This document shows, piece by piece, positions 11,906 to 23,722 of a stretch of 64,000 nt of DNA; the first letter of the stretch is position 1; the number at the start of each line of letters is the position of its first letter. The stretch is from Liolophura sinensis (taxonomy: Eukaryota; Mollusca; Polyplacophora; Chitonida; Chitonidae). Both the position numbers and the translations under genes were made by a program. The stretch is taken from the NCBI RefSeq assembly GCF_032854445.1, contig NC_088303.1, forward strand, positions 10,731,501 through 10,795,500. Reading direction: 5' to 3'. The notes beneath the pieces are model-generated. The model was not told the origin of the DNA, did no database searches, and worked only from the letters and a program-made list of their open reading frames with translations.

Positions 11906-13715
11906 TTAAATAAACAAACATACACGGACATTGTTTGTCATGGAGGATAATATGGCTGCAATGTTGGCCAAAGTGGCATGGCCATTATCATTCATTCATT
12001 CATTTTCACGGTGTTAATCTGGGTACATATTGATTTTTTTCTACTGTGTATATAATTACCTGCAATGACAGTGTGTACTGTTTGGGGTGGTCACACAGAC
12101 ATTGTCTAGATATTTATCATGTACTGTGCAGTATGTTGATCTGCACCATGCATTCATTCACACTTGATTGGCTAGACATTGATTCATATCAGAAGTGAAG
12201 AAGACTTCATGTGTATCATGAAAGTTTGATAAGAGATCTTTCTTTGATAATAATCAATAAAATCACAGGGTAGAACTCTTGGTGATGGCAAGATTAAACT
12301 TTCAAGTTTTCATCAGCTTTGTTTGGATTAAAAATTTAAGGTCTTGCCATCTATGATATCAACACAAGCACATGTACTCACACCCCCTTTAGTGATTAAT
12401 GACTAGGTCCAATGACCCTGGCACAGCCAGTGCATCCATGCTAACTCCATGTTATTTTGATCAGTCCATTTCTTCTGGGTTAGGAGTGACAACTTTTAGT
12501 CTGGATATGGCACAGTTTTTATCACTAGTCTATATGCATGGATGGTATAGGACAGAATTACTGTAAACATGACACACATTCAGTCCTGACACACTTTTTC
12601 AGGCCTTGGTGTTATGAGATATGGTGTGAGTCATTTGTCACTGGTCAGCTGTCCTTACTAATTCTGGTTTATTGCTTTGTTTAGATATGTGACAAGCTAA
12701 TACAGGTACGTGTGTTCCTTAATTATGGAGATACAGGAGAGTGGCCTAGTACTGGTGAAGTGATCGGTCAACAGTTATTGAAGCAAGGGTTCAGTCTTAC
12801 AAGTGTCTTTGAAGTGATATGAAATCTGTCACACAGTGTAAGCATGATTATAGATACTTTGACTCAAGTTGCCTTCATTTACGTGACTCAACAACATATA
12901 TGTACATATGAAAATATGTGTACATGTATGTAGTTTACATCTGGCATTAAGTACAAATTTCAAAAGCAATAACTTAAATGAAATCTAATAATCTTGCTGA
13001 AGAATTGTTTATGAGGCCAATCAAATGTTACATTTGGCCTGGCCTGACAATGTTATGTCTTGGTCATGCAGGGATAAGACGTATCCCCTGGGTGACCTGC
13101 CTGAAGACTTGTGTCAGAGTTACACAGGCCTTGTGTATTTATCACCCCAAGTCCTCTGAACATATGAGTACTGTCTCTGCAGAGGTTCACGTCAAACTGA
13201 CTAAGTACAGGTACAGGTAAATAGCTTTTTGTACTTGATTATATTGTACATTGTAGGGACATGCCTGTTGCAAATGTCGAATTGGAGTGGACTGTGATTT
13301 CAGAACTAATGGATTGAGGAATTCAGTGTACTGGAAATGTTTAAAAACTGATCGAAATATGATGTTTTTACCTGTGATATGAATTGAGATGATACTTTAC
13401 TTTTATGGTCAGATAAATGTAGGTTTTCGGTAATATCAATGGTAGTGGTAACCCTACTATTTTCAAAGGCTGCTGTTTTCTGATACTAGTATCACATATT
13501 CATGTGTTCCCACTTTCCCAGAGACCTTGTCATTTATATTGGCAAATGTGTAATTGTATGAACAGAAATTCCAGCTTGTTTACATATTACATGTATTATA
13601 TATTATGCATTAATTTGGAGTTGCATGTGCAATGTGCATGTACATGTTGTAAATGAAATACAAATGCAGGTTAATGTTCCTACGTACTTGTACGTGTGTT
13701 TGTTCCCTGGATTAT
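11906..13715. other. Intergenic, nothing recognised
   Basis: No gene supported. An 80-codon + strand frame at 12978-13220 meets a donor-like cag|gtaaat at about 13216, but no homology is recognised and it is not called. Confidence 0.4.
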
Positions 13716-13763
13716 GATGTTCTTGAGTACAACGTAAAACACCAATCAAATAAATAAATTAAT
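13716..13763 (+). mobile_element. SINE 3' tail fragment
   Basis: ttcttgagtacaacgtaaaa followed by caccaatcaaataaataa is the type A tail alone, a severely 5'-truncated insertion. Confidence 0.8.
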
Positions 13764-15002
13764 ACATACACGTACATCTTTACAAGTTGCTCAAGTTAAA
13801 GAGATCTTTGGCCCAAAATTGAATGGTCTATACTAGGAGCCCAAATGGTGTACTAGAGTTTTGGGACCAGAGTTTTGGGAAGCCACAGATTGAATTATAC
13901 TTCAATAATAAAAATTGATTTCTTCCAAGGTCTTTGTGTGTTAAGTCTTGCGAGAACAATAGGCAATTCTGATGGTTCTCTGACAGATCCCGCAAACAGC
14001 AGATCTAATCTAAGCCCCACTCTGACCAGCTTACAGTTAGCAATGTTCCTGTTGCGAGCAAAATTGTTTGCACTTCCAAACCGTTTCATTGATTCTATTC
14101 TTGTCCTTTGTCATACCAGTAACAGTTCCTTTGTGGCGGTCAGGATTAGTGGATCCCTAATCGGAATTAACACATAAATTCACAGTTTGTGGTTTGAGCA
14201 CCATGACACAGTCTTTCTATAGCCAATCAGATACCAAGCCCTCCCTGAGCTAAGGCGTTAACAGGTTAATGGCTTTTGTTGATAATTGAGCTATAAACTG
14301 AAGACAGGCTGAGCATGAAATCCATTGGGCCACTTCGAAATCATGCACAGTGTCCTCCACCAGTACATGTAGGAGGTTCATAATGGTCCACTGTTATTTG
14401 CGTGGAAACTTGTGCCAGTATATGCATCTGTAGATATTACATGTATATACACAGGATATTTGGTCAGATTTACCTGGAAACATTTGTATGTATGTAGAGT
14501 GAATCTCAAGGTTCAGCTGTACCTAAGTGTACAGGTATAGTGTACTTACATACATGTATATGTATAGATGAACATGTGTATTAATAGTGACACAGTGTAC
14601 CTGTACATTGCTTTGGTCATAGGTTAATCCCTATCTTTATAGTTTTCTGAATTTAACTGTAGTACACCAAAAAACACCTGATACATGTACCATATCAACA
14701 TGAATTCATACAGTTAAGCCAGGTATAGTAGGTATGTGGTTTATATGTGGTGTGCTAGTTGTCTATAGATGTATGTACATGTACTTTTGATTAAGAAAGC
14801 TTGCGCCACAGTTTATCACGTGACTTCCATATCTATCTCTCCCCACGATATGGCTTAAATAACAGGGCATTAAGTCATAATCATTCATTCATTCATTCTA
14901 TATCTGTCTAATGCTTATATGTACATGTAAATTGTCATTTTATTTTGGAGGTTTACATTATGTATGAACAAGTTGATTGTGTCTTTATACAGTATCTGTC
15001 TT
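13764..15002. other. Intergenic, nothing recognised
   Basis: AT-rich, with a (TCAT)n run at 14880-14898 and acatgta tracts. A 100-codon + strand frame at 13875-14177 has no domain I recognise and is not called. Confidence 0.45.
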
Positions 15003-15181
15003 CTGGGGCATCCGTGGGTGAGATGATTTAGCGTGCCAGAGCGGCCACATGTGGGAAGGTCTGCAACAACCTGCAGATGGTCATTGGCTCTGCTCAGTTT
15101 CTTAACACTATAATGCTGACTACAGTCATATATACATGTATGTGAAATAATCTTGAGTATGACAATCAGGCAAATAATCAA
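15003..15181 (+). mobile_element. SINE type A, diverged, internally deleted
   Basis: It keeps a decayed head (ggggcatccgtgggtgaga), the body core gtgggaaggtctgcaacaac and the end gtgaaataatcttgagta. The segment between head and core is shortened compared with 10690-10961. Confidence 0.75.
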
Positions 15182-15931
15182 TTTCATTCTTCCAGCTGAG
15201 CTTCACAACCTCACAAAAAACATTAACTGCTATTTATTTTAAGGTACATGTACATGTATGCATTGTTCAGGAATTCTTATTACCTTAATGTAGCATTTAA
15301 TATCCCTTAAAATTGTCATCAATTACATCTAGATACGTGCACTTGGTTACATGGACGTTTGGAGCAGGATAGTGCCAGAATAATTTAAAAACTATGATTC
15401 TGGAAAAAGAAGTGAAAAACCAAGGTGAAGTCGGCCAGTTTTAGATGTAGGCACCATAAAGTTGAGCCATGCAACGTAATACAGCTTTAACTTTATTAGG
15501 CAATTAGATGTGCTTATCAATATAAAAAAAATAGTTGGCTCAAACTGCAATTTCGACCTAATTGATATGTGTGTGTATGAGTAATTCGTTAGTAATTAGT
15601 TTGAATGGAAAATGCAAGAAATCTTGATGGGGAATTAATGTAAGGCTATCCAGAAACCAGAGACCTTGATGCAAAAACCCTGCCCAAGTTGACCATGCAA
15701 ACATGCTGAGTTCACATTACACATTTTGCCACATTTTGCCATAATGGAACCAATTCTCTAATTGGTTCCATTATCTTTGAGGTTTGTTTGGAAGGCAGGA
15801 TGTTTGTATAATGATGTGAAATTGTAAGTTTCAGCATCAAAAATAATACTTTTGACATTTATTTGTCTTTAAAAACGCCTTTTATGGCAAAGTTTGGGGT
15901 CAATCACTGTATATACTTGATACTTTTGTGT
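15182..15931. other. Intergenic with a perfect short hairpin at 15741-15774
   Basis: No gene. A perfect 15-bp inverted repeat (ataatggaaccaatt and its exact complement) is separated by only four bases (ctct). Flanking sequence is not symmetrical. Confidence 0.7.
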
Positions 15932-15944
15932 GTTAGTGTTTGAT

Positions 15945-16210
15945 GTATTTATTTATTTGATTGGTGTTTTACGCTGTACTCAAGAATATTTCACTTATAT
16001 GACGGCGGCCAGCATTATGGTGGGAGCAAACCGGGCAGAGCCAGGGCGAAACCCGCGAAGGTCCACAGGTTGCTGGCAGACCTTTACACATATGACCGGA
16101 GAGGGAACCAGCATCAGCTGGACTTGAACTCACAGCGACCACATTAGTGAGAGGCTCCTGGATCATTACGCTGCACTAGCGCGCTAACCGACTGAGCCAC
16201 GGAGGCTCCT
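15945..16210 (-). mobile_element. Full-length SINE type A with target-site duplication
   Basis: Inverse orientation of the copy at 10690. From low to high coordinates it shows the tail (atttatttatttgattggtg), the body (gacggcggccagcattatgg) and the tRNA-like head complement (ctaaccgactgagccacgg). Thirteen-base direct repeats gttagtgtttgat lie at 15932-15944 and 16211-16223. It is nearly intact. Confidence 0.95.
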
Positions 16211-16538
16211 GTTAGTGTTTGATATTGAAGTGAAATGAAGTGTATTAAACAGGTAATAGATCTGACATACCTATGTGTGTCTTGGTTTTAAGTGATAATC
16301 GTTGTTTTAGTGTTCCTTTATGTACTGGATGTGGAACCATTGTCTCTGAGATTTTTTCATTTTACATATAAGTACATGAATCAGTTTGTTCATGGAGTAA
16401 GCAATGGTTAAATGATGCACCGGCATATGTTAATTAACTCAGGCATATGTGTATGTTTATGCCTGTAGTTTCAGCTCAGTAAATTCAGGACAGTTTAGTT
16501 TGTAAGTTCAGCGCTGTTTAATACATAGAATTGTATCA

Positions 16539-16956
16539 TCACCATGGAGTAGGTATATGCATGCGATGCCAGTTATCATTAGCTGTTATCTTCTCTAACA
16601 CATACAGTACATGCACATGATTGTCCACAATGTACAGAAGATCTCTACATTTATTGTTAATGTCCAGTTCAGTTCTTGTCTGACTCGGAGGGTTAGCTAC
16701 CAGCCTCATGTACATGTTACCAGTAATATCCTTAATCCAAGCTGTGTATGCCCCAAGCCTTTTTGTCACATCCATTCTAATTTCCTCTTTGGACACAAGC
16801 CTACCTTTGATCCAGTCAGTCAGTTTAATGAGGAACTGCTCTCTGATCTTAAGCCTAGCCAGCTCCATGTACTCTATGCTGCATTGATCACATGTCACTC
16901 TGGTAATATGTGATGCATTACTAAACATGTGAAATATGTGTGTTCTGTCATGCCTG
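16539..16956 (-). CDS. Unidentified coding-like segment (hypothetical, possibly one exon)
   Basis: A minus-strand frame of 129 codons runs from an ATG at 16928 to a TGA at 16539. It stays open upstream to a possible acceptor (cctttattcacag) near 16957. The product is mixed polar and hydrophobic with balanced charges, for example ELARLKIREQFLIKLTDW. It contains a CDQC pair near its start, unlike the Thr/Cys/Tyr-rich junk frames around it. I recognise no domain. It could be an exon of an unseen gene, a decayed transposon ORF, or chance. Its AT-rich surroundings make a chance frame this long less likely but not excluded. Confidence 0.25.
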
Positions 16957-17256
16957 TCTGTGAATAAAGGGGAATAGTGGCTTGGTAAAAGCCCACAGGT
17001 ACAACCCTGGTGGTAATTATATCACATGGTTTGAACATACTGGGTAGAATTGGTCTGTGTGTAGATATGTACACTAGCTGTAACTGTACTATACAGCTAT
17101 GTACTGATGTGCGCCCATACTTACAGGTATTTAACCCCGTCTGACAATAAAGCTTATCATTACCCATGCATTTATGTAAAAACACAGGTAAATGGTTTAC
17201 ACGTGTAGCAATGTGTATAGATGTACTGTACAGTGTCCATGGTATGAATGTGTATG
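16957..17256. other. Intergenic, nothing recognised
   Basis: Short AT-rich stretch between the unidentified frame and the interrupted SINE. Confidence 0.5.
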
Positions 17257-17770
17257 TACCAGGGCCTCGATGTGGTTAGCATGCCAGCACAGCACAATGG
17301 ACGAATGACTCTTAAGCCTCTCACCAATACCGTGAGTTCAAGTCCAGCTTATGCTGGCTTCCTCTCCATGTACGTGAAAAGGTCTGCTAGCAGCCTGAGG
17401 TTTATAATAATAATATGTTTATTTTCATAGGGTAACAGACTCAGTCAATATGACAGTATTGATCTTCCCTGAGGCCCTCCATTCACTCACTCAACCACTC
17501 AGCAGTCACAGGGGTTATTAAAAAAAAAAAAATCACACGAAGCATTAATCAGTTCAAAGTTATACACAAAACTATAAATACCTATAGAGATACATGGCTT
17601 TGCTATGTGTTTGGCATTTTCTGCCACTTTTGGTGTAAATTTTTTATCAGGCTTCCTCATACAATATATGAGGCAGAGCCTGATTTCCTTATGCCATATA
17701 ATGCTGGCCGCTGCCTTATAAGTGAAAATTCTGGAGTACAGCATGTAAAAATACCAATCAAATAAGTAAA
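17257..17770 (+). mobile_element. SINE type A split by a nested insertion
   Basis: The 5' part (17257-17400) has the head gggcctcgatgtggttagc, a B-box-like gtgagttcaagtccagc and the body to aaggtctgctagcagcc. The 3' part (about 17684-17770) resumes at ataatgctggccgctgcc and ends in accaatcaaataag. Between them lie about 283 bp of foreign sequence, described separately. About 25-30 bp of the SINE body around the junction seem lost or decayed. Confidence 0.85.
17401..17683 (-). mobile_element. Nested insertion with LINE-like 3' tail
   Basis: This segment interrupts the SINE at 17257-17770. Read on the minus strand it ends in gaaaataaacatattattat, like the 3' end of a truncated LINE with an ATT-type tail. 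Near its other border is a hairpin (17647-17683) with arms tcaggct..cctcata and tatgagg..agcctga. It also has an A-run at 17519-17532. The family is unknown, and it could be two insertions. Confidence 0.55.
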
Positions 17771-18574
17771 TGAATAGTATAATATTAGTATAAATAGTAT
17801 GTTTTTTCAGTCATGGTGCAGATGAATATAATGCAAAAATGATCGTTGTGGAACTGCTGTAGCGTTTAGAGCCTCCAGAATGTTACAGGATGAACAGAAA
17901 CATTGAAATGTTTACTCATTTTAAATTTAGCATGTGTATAATAATTTAATGCAACAGCTGACTGATTTATGAGATACAGTGAAATGTTGATGTATAGATA
18001 CTAGTAGATGTATATATGTACATGTATAAGGAATACATGTGTGAGGCTTGACTGGCAAGTGGTTTCTGGGCGGTGTTGTAAATAAGACTGATGACCTGCG
18101 GTTAAGTAAGTTATATTCTCTATTCTGCACTTACAAATACTCCTGACGATAAATTTCATTAATGTTAATTAATTAGCCTCCTGTGTGCCATGAATTTTAT
18201 AATAGATGGAGACTGTAAGTGCTTAACATTTATTGCATTAAAAGTAATAAAATGTTCTCAGCATAAATGGAAAAAGAAGAGGGTTACCCAGAGGGTTTCC
18301 AAAGAAGGTTAATTGTGGCCCTTATCTTCCCTCAAATCAGGACAACATGTATACATGTATGTCAGAAACAGACACTCATGATAACAAACACCTTTTACAC
18401 GCTCTTCATTTTAATGAAATGGGTTGATTAGTATTTCTGATGTACTGTCCACAACTTATTTATAAAGAAATGTGTGGTCTTGATCAAAAAGCATCGACGA
18501 TGCTCGTTTGCATATATGCATGATCATTTGCAGTCTCACAATTTTTTCTTTCCACTAAAATGGTGTACATATCT
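17771..18574. other. Intergenic, nothing recognised
   Basis: AT-rich, no supported gene. Confidence 0.5.
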
Positions 18575-18703
18575 GTCACATGTGGGAAAGCTCGTCAGGT
18601 TTGCGGCAGGCACTCGGCTTTCCCAACCCTTAAAACTGACGGCTATCATTAGTGAAAAATTCTGAAGTATGGTATTGGACTACTATCAAATAAATAATAT
18701 AAA
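18575..18703 (+). mobile_element. SINE type B, 5'-truncated
   Basis: gtcacatgtgggaaagctcg, then aaaactgacggctatc, gtgaaaaattctgaagtat and a (taaa)n-like tail. The body differs from type A (aaaactgacggc instead of ataatgctggcc), so it is treated as a separate family. Confidence 0.7.
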
Positions 18704-20005
18704 GACACAAATGGTGACTACGAAAGTTAGAAACTATGCCATTGCCATTAATAATGTCTTGACTAAAATAACCCAGAATTTTTACACATACTGGCTTTTT
18801 CTTTTCTCTGATTCCTTGTGAATACAGATCAAACACCTACATGTAAAGGAATTCATTAATTCAGATCATGTTAAAAACCTACATTTTATCTGATTTGACT
18901 CCAAGCTCCATACAAGATCATCAAAACATTCTCTCAATTATAAAACTTGTTTTCTGGCTAAATCCCAGAGTAATTTTCACCCGACTCGGGTGAAGGTAAG
19001 GGATGCACATGTCAAGTCTTTGCTTCAGTGCCTACTTAATTGCTACACTTTAAAAGTAGACCACTGTCCTGATCACTCCAAAGACTTGCCTTAATTTGTA
19101 CCTCTACTTCTGGGAGGTTGTTACACAGTAACTGATTATGGACGTGCCGTGTTACCTGATTTCAACCATGTGATAATTGGACCAAGCTACCGTAAGCATG
19201 CTGCATGAATAGCACTCAGGAATTTATCAATAACACTGCAGTTAGCGTAACAGTATATCACCCACGCTGACCTCCACCAGTCTCACTGCTGCGATGGAAT
19301 AAATCGATCTCTTAATACACTCTACCTTGGCCCAATCCGAGCTAGTCTTTCACTTCAGTGTTAGACGGGGGAGCGGGTGAATTGAGCAGTATCACTAGGA
19401 ATTAGGAGACTTTTGAAACTGAGCTTAATCTTTGGCATAGAAGCAATTTATGTGAGTATTTGTCTATGTCAATCTTTTAGTTTCTGTTACTTTATTTAGT
19501 TCCATGTTCCTGCAGTTCTTCTTTATCCATTCAGTTGTAATGGTTCGAGATTTTATGCAAGGATGTCTTGTTTGGTTTGATCATCTCACAGTTTATTGTG
19601 GAAGGTCCTGGAAATGTCAAAATCCTGAGAATGTTTATCTTGTATCAAGTATTAAGTGGTGTTAGAGTTTATGAATGGCTATCTGCCAAGGTGTAAACAT
19701 GTGATAATGATAATAATGTCAGTAAGCCAGTAGTTACAGATCAAAGGTTGACGTGTACATATGGCCTTCATTTCAAACAGGCCATTGGAACATAATCTTG
19801 AAATGTCAAGATCAAGATACATGTACAGTGTATGTACATGTGCATGTATCACATACACCTGTTATACATACATGTACACAAACTTTGGTTAAAGGAGAAG
19901 AAAATTTAGATATCAGACAAATACCGTTGAAAAGAGTATGCATTTCCTCACAGGTGCATGCCATAAAAAAAATTCTAATATGTACCTCAAGTTTAAATTA
20001 TAAAT
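18704..20005. other. Intergenic, nothing recognised
   Basis: No gene supported. A short palindrome, cacccgactcgggtg, lies at 18978-18992. The stretch 19250-19400 is slightly richer in CpG than its surroundings. Confidence 0.4.
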
Positions 20006-20310
20006 AAAGTCAGCGCTAAAATCCGCTGTGGGCGACTTCATTTTGCCTCAGGACAAATCCTGAAGTCTTCTGTGTTAGGAAGAGAATTTCCATCGGAAAC
20101 CTCCAAAGTGCAGTGTGGACATTTCCGGTGAAATTCTTCCTCCCTGAAGGTGGCGAACAGTACAGATCAGTTTTCAGCTTGACGATCGGGAAACCGGAAT
20201 GTTGGATGTAGGTTCCAAGTTTACACGAACAAGCGGGCAGTTTTAACGAATCTCATTGGCAACACACCCTCAACATAGATTACAAGGTGTTAAAGATGTA
20301 GGACGTGATG
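20006..20310. promoter_or_regulatory. CpG-richer segment, possible promoter or first exon
   Basis: About 300 bp is visibly richer in CG dinucleotides than its flanks (gcgctaaaatccgctgtggg, gcttgacgatcgggaaaccg, gaacaagcgggcag). It has no tandem repeats and no long open frame. Such a patch in AT-rich invertebrate DNA can mark a promoter or a non-coding first exon, or a decayed element. There is no direct evidence for transcription, and the target gene is unknown. Confidence 0.25.
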
Positions 20311-20595
20311 GACTCAGCGATTTATGCCAGCTTTGCCATTTTCAGGCTTTACATGTATGGCAAGGAAAAATCACAGAATTATGCAGCAGACACCACCAGA
20401 TGGAAAAAAATGTGCTCTTGTAGCCTCTAGTGTCATTTTTAAAAAATTTTTTCTCCTTTAAGGAATCAGTCGAGATTCATTTGCATTTCCAAAGTACATG
20501 TATATGCAACTATACTTTCTGCACACATGTATGTACATGTGCTTGTGTTAATTCCCTAACCCTGTTCATGGTATAATCCACCTCAAAGTCGAGAG
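20311..20595. other. Intergenic, nothing recognised
   Basis: Short AT-rich stretch ending in acatgta tracts. Confidence 0.5.
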
Positions 20596-20880
20596 ATCCA
20601 GAATCAAACCCGAGAAAGGGTCATCCCAAAGACTTCAAACATGGCACTTGTTGCTGCCTCGCTTAGAGCAAGGAAACGGGACTCGTTGGCCCCATGTCTG
20701 TGTAATGTAACGGGGTGCAGTGTCATGTCTGGTGTTTTCAGCGTGATTAACATCTGCTGAGGCATTGACTTTCCCTGTTGCAAGAAGACTCGGTATATGT
20801 ACACACACTCCTAATGACTCTTCGTCATCATATGACTGAAAAATTTTTATGTACAACATTTAGCCCCAAGCATTCATTCA
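20596..20880 (+). mobile_element. SINE type C relative, 5'-truncated
   Basis: The last 60 bp (cgtcatcatatgactgaaa, then agccccaagcattcattc) is the same tail as the minus-strand SINE at 3080-3444. The upstream body (gggaaacgggactcgttgg-like, tgtaatgtaacggggtgcag) resembles that element's body only in places, so it is probably a subfamily. No tRNA head is visible. Confidence 0.75.
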
Positions 20881-21169
20881 TTTTGTGATTGGGTATGTTT
20901 ATATATGGCACGTGTATGAGCAGATGTAGTTAAAGCTAGCTGCATATTGGTTCATATCTAGAGAGTATCTTCAACAGTACATACACGTACCTGTACACGT
21001 GCATATGTGATTGTCCAGTGTTTATGATACATGTACATGTACGTGTAAAGTTAGGCATTCTGTTAAACAACATGCATGTACATGTATGCGTAAAGTTGTC
21101 TAGAAAAGGCATTGTTTTGTTGACAGTTTCTCATAATACTGTAATGAAGGTGCCTAATTAAATTGTCCT
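20881..21169. other. Intergenic, acatgta tracts only
   Basis: Low-complexity acatgtacatg sequence, no gene. Confidence 0.5.
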
Positions 21170-21178
21170 TGAATAGAT

Positions 21179-21444
21179 TTATTCATTTATTTATTTGATT
21201 GGTATTTTACGCTATACTCAAGAATATTTCACTTATACAACAGCAGCCAGCGTTTTGTTGTGAAAAAAACTAGGCATAGCCCAGGAGAAACCCACGGCCA
21301 TCTGCAGGTTGCTGGTAGACGTTCCGCATACGGCCAGAGAGGAATCCAGCATGAGCCGAACTCACAGCGACTGCATTGTTGATCGGCTTTTGGGTCATTG
21401 CGTTGCGCTTGCACGCTAACCAACTGAGCCATGAAGGCCCCCTA
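21179..21444 (-). mobile_element. Full-length SINE type A with short target-site duplication
   Basis: Tail (atttatttatttgattgg), body (cagcagccagcgttttgt) and head complement (gctaaccaactgagccatg) are all present but more diverged than the 15945 copy. Direct repeats tgaatagat lie at 21170-21178 and 21445-21453. Confidence 0.9.
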
Positions 21445-21575
21445 TGAATAGATGTACACACACATACTTACATATGGTGCCGATACACATGTGTGTACAA
21501 AGGTGTACACACATATATATACCTGTAGTATACATGAGGCATGCGAAGCTTCAACAACATTCTGTGGGTCTCTAC

Positions 21576-21668
21576 CACCATAATCCTCCCCACCATAATG
21601 CTGGCCGCCATCGCATAAGTGAAATATTCTTGTGTACGGCGTAAAACACCAACCAGATAATTAAATAA
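21576..21668 (+). mobile_element. SINE type A 3' fragment
   Basis: ccaccataatgctggccgcc, then gtgaaatattcttgtgtac and gtaaaacaccaaccagataa. It lies 130 bp from the opposite-oriented full copy at 21179-21444, so the shared 3' halves form an inverted repeat. Confidence 0.85.
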
Positions 21669-23499
21669 GCATTCTGTGGTGCAGTCCTGAAAGGGTGCTT
21701 TATTATCTTTGGACTGGACTATTGCTTGCAAAACTTCGTTGAATTTTACAAACATTATGTGCTAAAATACCGTCATATTTCACATTTTACTGAAACGTTG
21801 CCAGCCAAAGTGTTCTTCTGAAATGACAGATCACAGATCTGTGCCCTGGTACAGTTGCTACGTGCACTTGCTTGTTCTTGATTTCAGATGTACACATAAT
21901 TAATGACGATGTCCTTAGCTACAGTAGATTGATTATTTACCACTGCCGTATGCATGGTATGACTGTTTGCCTGAGAAGACAGATTTCGTCATGGATGAGA
22001 AAAAGGCTGGCTTCATGGAAGCTAGCCCATGTAAATACCACTGTATAATAATACTGTAGAGGCGAATTAAGCTTGACGTCATACATTAGTGACTTAACTA
22101 GCAGCCTAGATCGATGTCTGTATATCCAGTGTTCCTGGCTAAGTGGAGAGTAGGAATTCTTGAGCATTTACGTAACACTAATGAGTATCTATCGCATCTC
22201 TGGGCCAAATGATAGGTGGGCAATACCATGCCTGCAGCCATTAAGGAACACATGTACAAGTGTATGTTCAGTTTAGTTTGGCATACATATAATGCATAAC
22301 GGTGTTAGGTGTCTGTCAGCCTGTAGGGTACAAGGTAACGCTTGTGCATCATCAGTCCCTGTTGTTGTGTGTAAAGAAAGTTTCGTATGGAATTTAATAT
22401 CCAATAAAATCATTCAATTTTGGAAATCTACACTGGGAAAACTTTTGAAATATTTTAAATATTCACCTTGGCAATAGTCTCTTGTTTTAAGAGAAATGTA
22501 ATGTAAATATAGTACCATAAGTATACATACCCTGTACATGTGCTTGTACTGTTACATTCCTATAATGCAAATCACGTGCATTACATTCCTATAACATGGC
22601 TACATGTCCATTCATTTTTATTCTATACCTTAAATGTATAATTTATGAAATGTTCATTCTGTACATACATGCACTTCATGTTTTTGAAACTCAGTCCTAA
22701 TTTTTTACCTTCAGCTATTGAAGTCATTCACTCATCAAAGGCACTGGGTGCAAGACTACATGTTAATATACACCCTCGGAAAGGTGTAGAGTACTTTATG
22801 AACATCTTCATGCAACCATTTTATCCCTTGAGCTGTCCTTACCCGTTTCCAGGCTACATGAATAAAAGCAATACTTTTGTTTGTGCTGTTTTAGTTTTTG
22901 GCATGTATTATGCACATGTATCATGCACATGTATCATGCCCCACATTTGTTCATGTCTGTAGATGCCATGATGACTCAGTTGTAATTTTCCCTATGATTG
23001 TCTGCTTTAAAATACATGTACATATATACATGTACAGTAGGTATGACTTCAGGTCCAGGCTATTGCTCCAGTTGATTTGCATCGCAGTTTTAATATTGGG
23101 CGAATATATATACACAGGCACATATACATGTAAGTGATAATGTGATGTGGCTTTTCATGGTTGCTATAATAACTAGATTGCCAACATCTACCTGTTTTCT
23201 ACAACATGTTTATAGAAAGGAATAATTTGTGTGGGTGTATATTGGGTTCACTAGAACTAATGGTGCCTGATTTCTGGTTTATTTTCAATTTGTGCATGAT
23301 TCAGTAATTAGTCAAACAGGTGCCAATACCTGTTCCTGTATTATCACTATTAAATCCTATATAAAATTTTTACCAATTTATTTGCCATCACAGCTTGTTC
23401 TATTTGCCTACATGGGTTGTCTTCAGGTAAATGTTTGTATCTACAATGTAAATACATGTACCAAATGAACTGTAGCTGGATGTTTCCTCATTTATTCAG
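21669..23499. other. Intergenic, nothing recognised
   Basis: AT-rich, no supported gene or repeat family beyond short acatgta tracts. Confidence 0.5.
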
Positions 23500-23722
23500 G
23501 CAGATGTGGAGAGACGTCATCTGACCTTTGACCCCAAGCAAGAGCCTTTGTCATCAAGCTGTCAGACAGCAAAAGTGGGAATCTCCCAAACTGCCATTCT
23601 GTGGAAGCAGCCAAGCGTGACGGTTGTATTCTGACACATAGCACAGTGGCGTGTGCAGTACAGTGCCTGTCTGCAGACTACGCTACATGTATTCTCTGTC
23701 AACTCAGTCAGATGGAAACCAG
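23500..23722 (+). other. Candidate non-coding exon
   Basis: A 223-bp segment of higher complexity and more even base composition than its flanks. It is bounded by an acceptor-like cctcatttattcag (ending 23499) and a donor-like ccag|gtaggg (after 23722). All three frames contain stops, so if real it is a UTR exon. Strand and coding genes downstream make the TRIM gene at 48.9 kb a possible owner, but that would need a 20-25 kb intron. Inference only. Confidence 0.25.
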
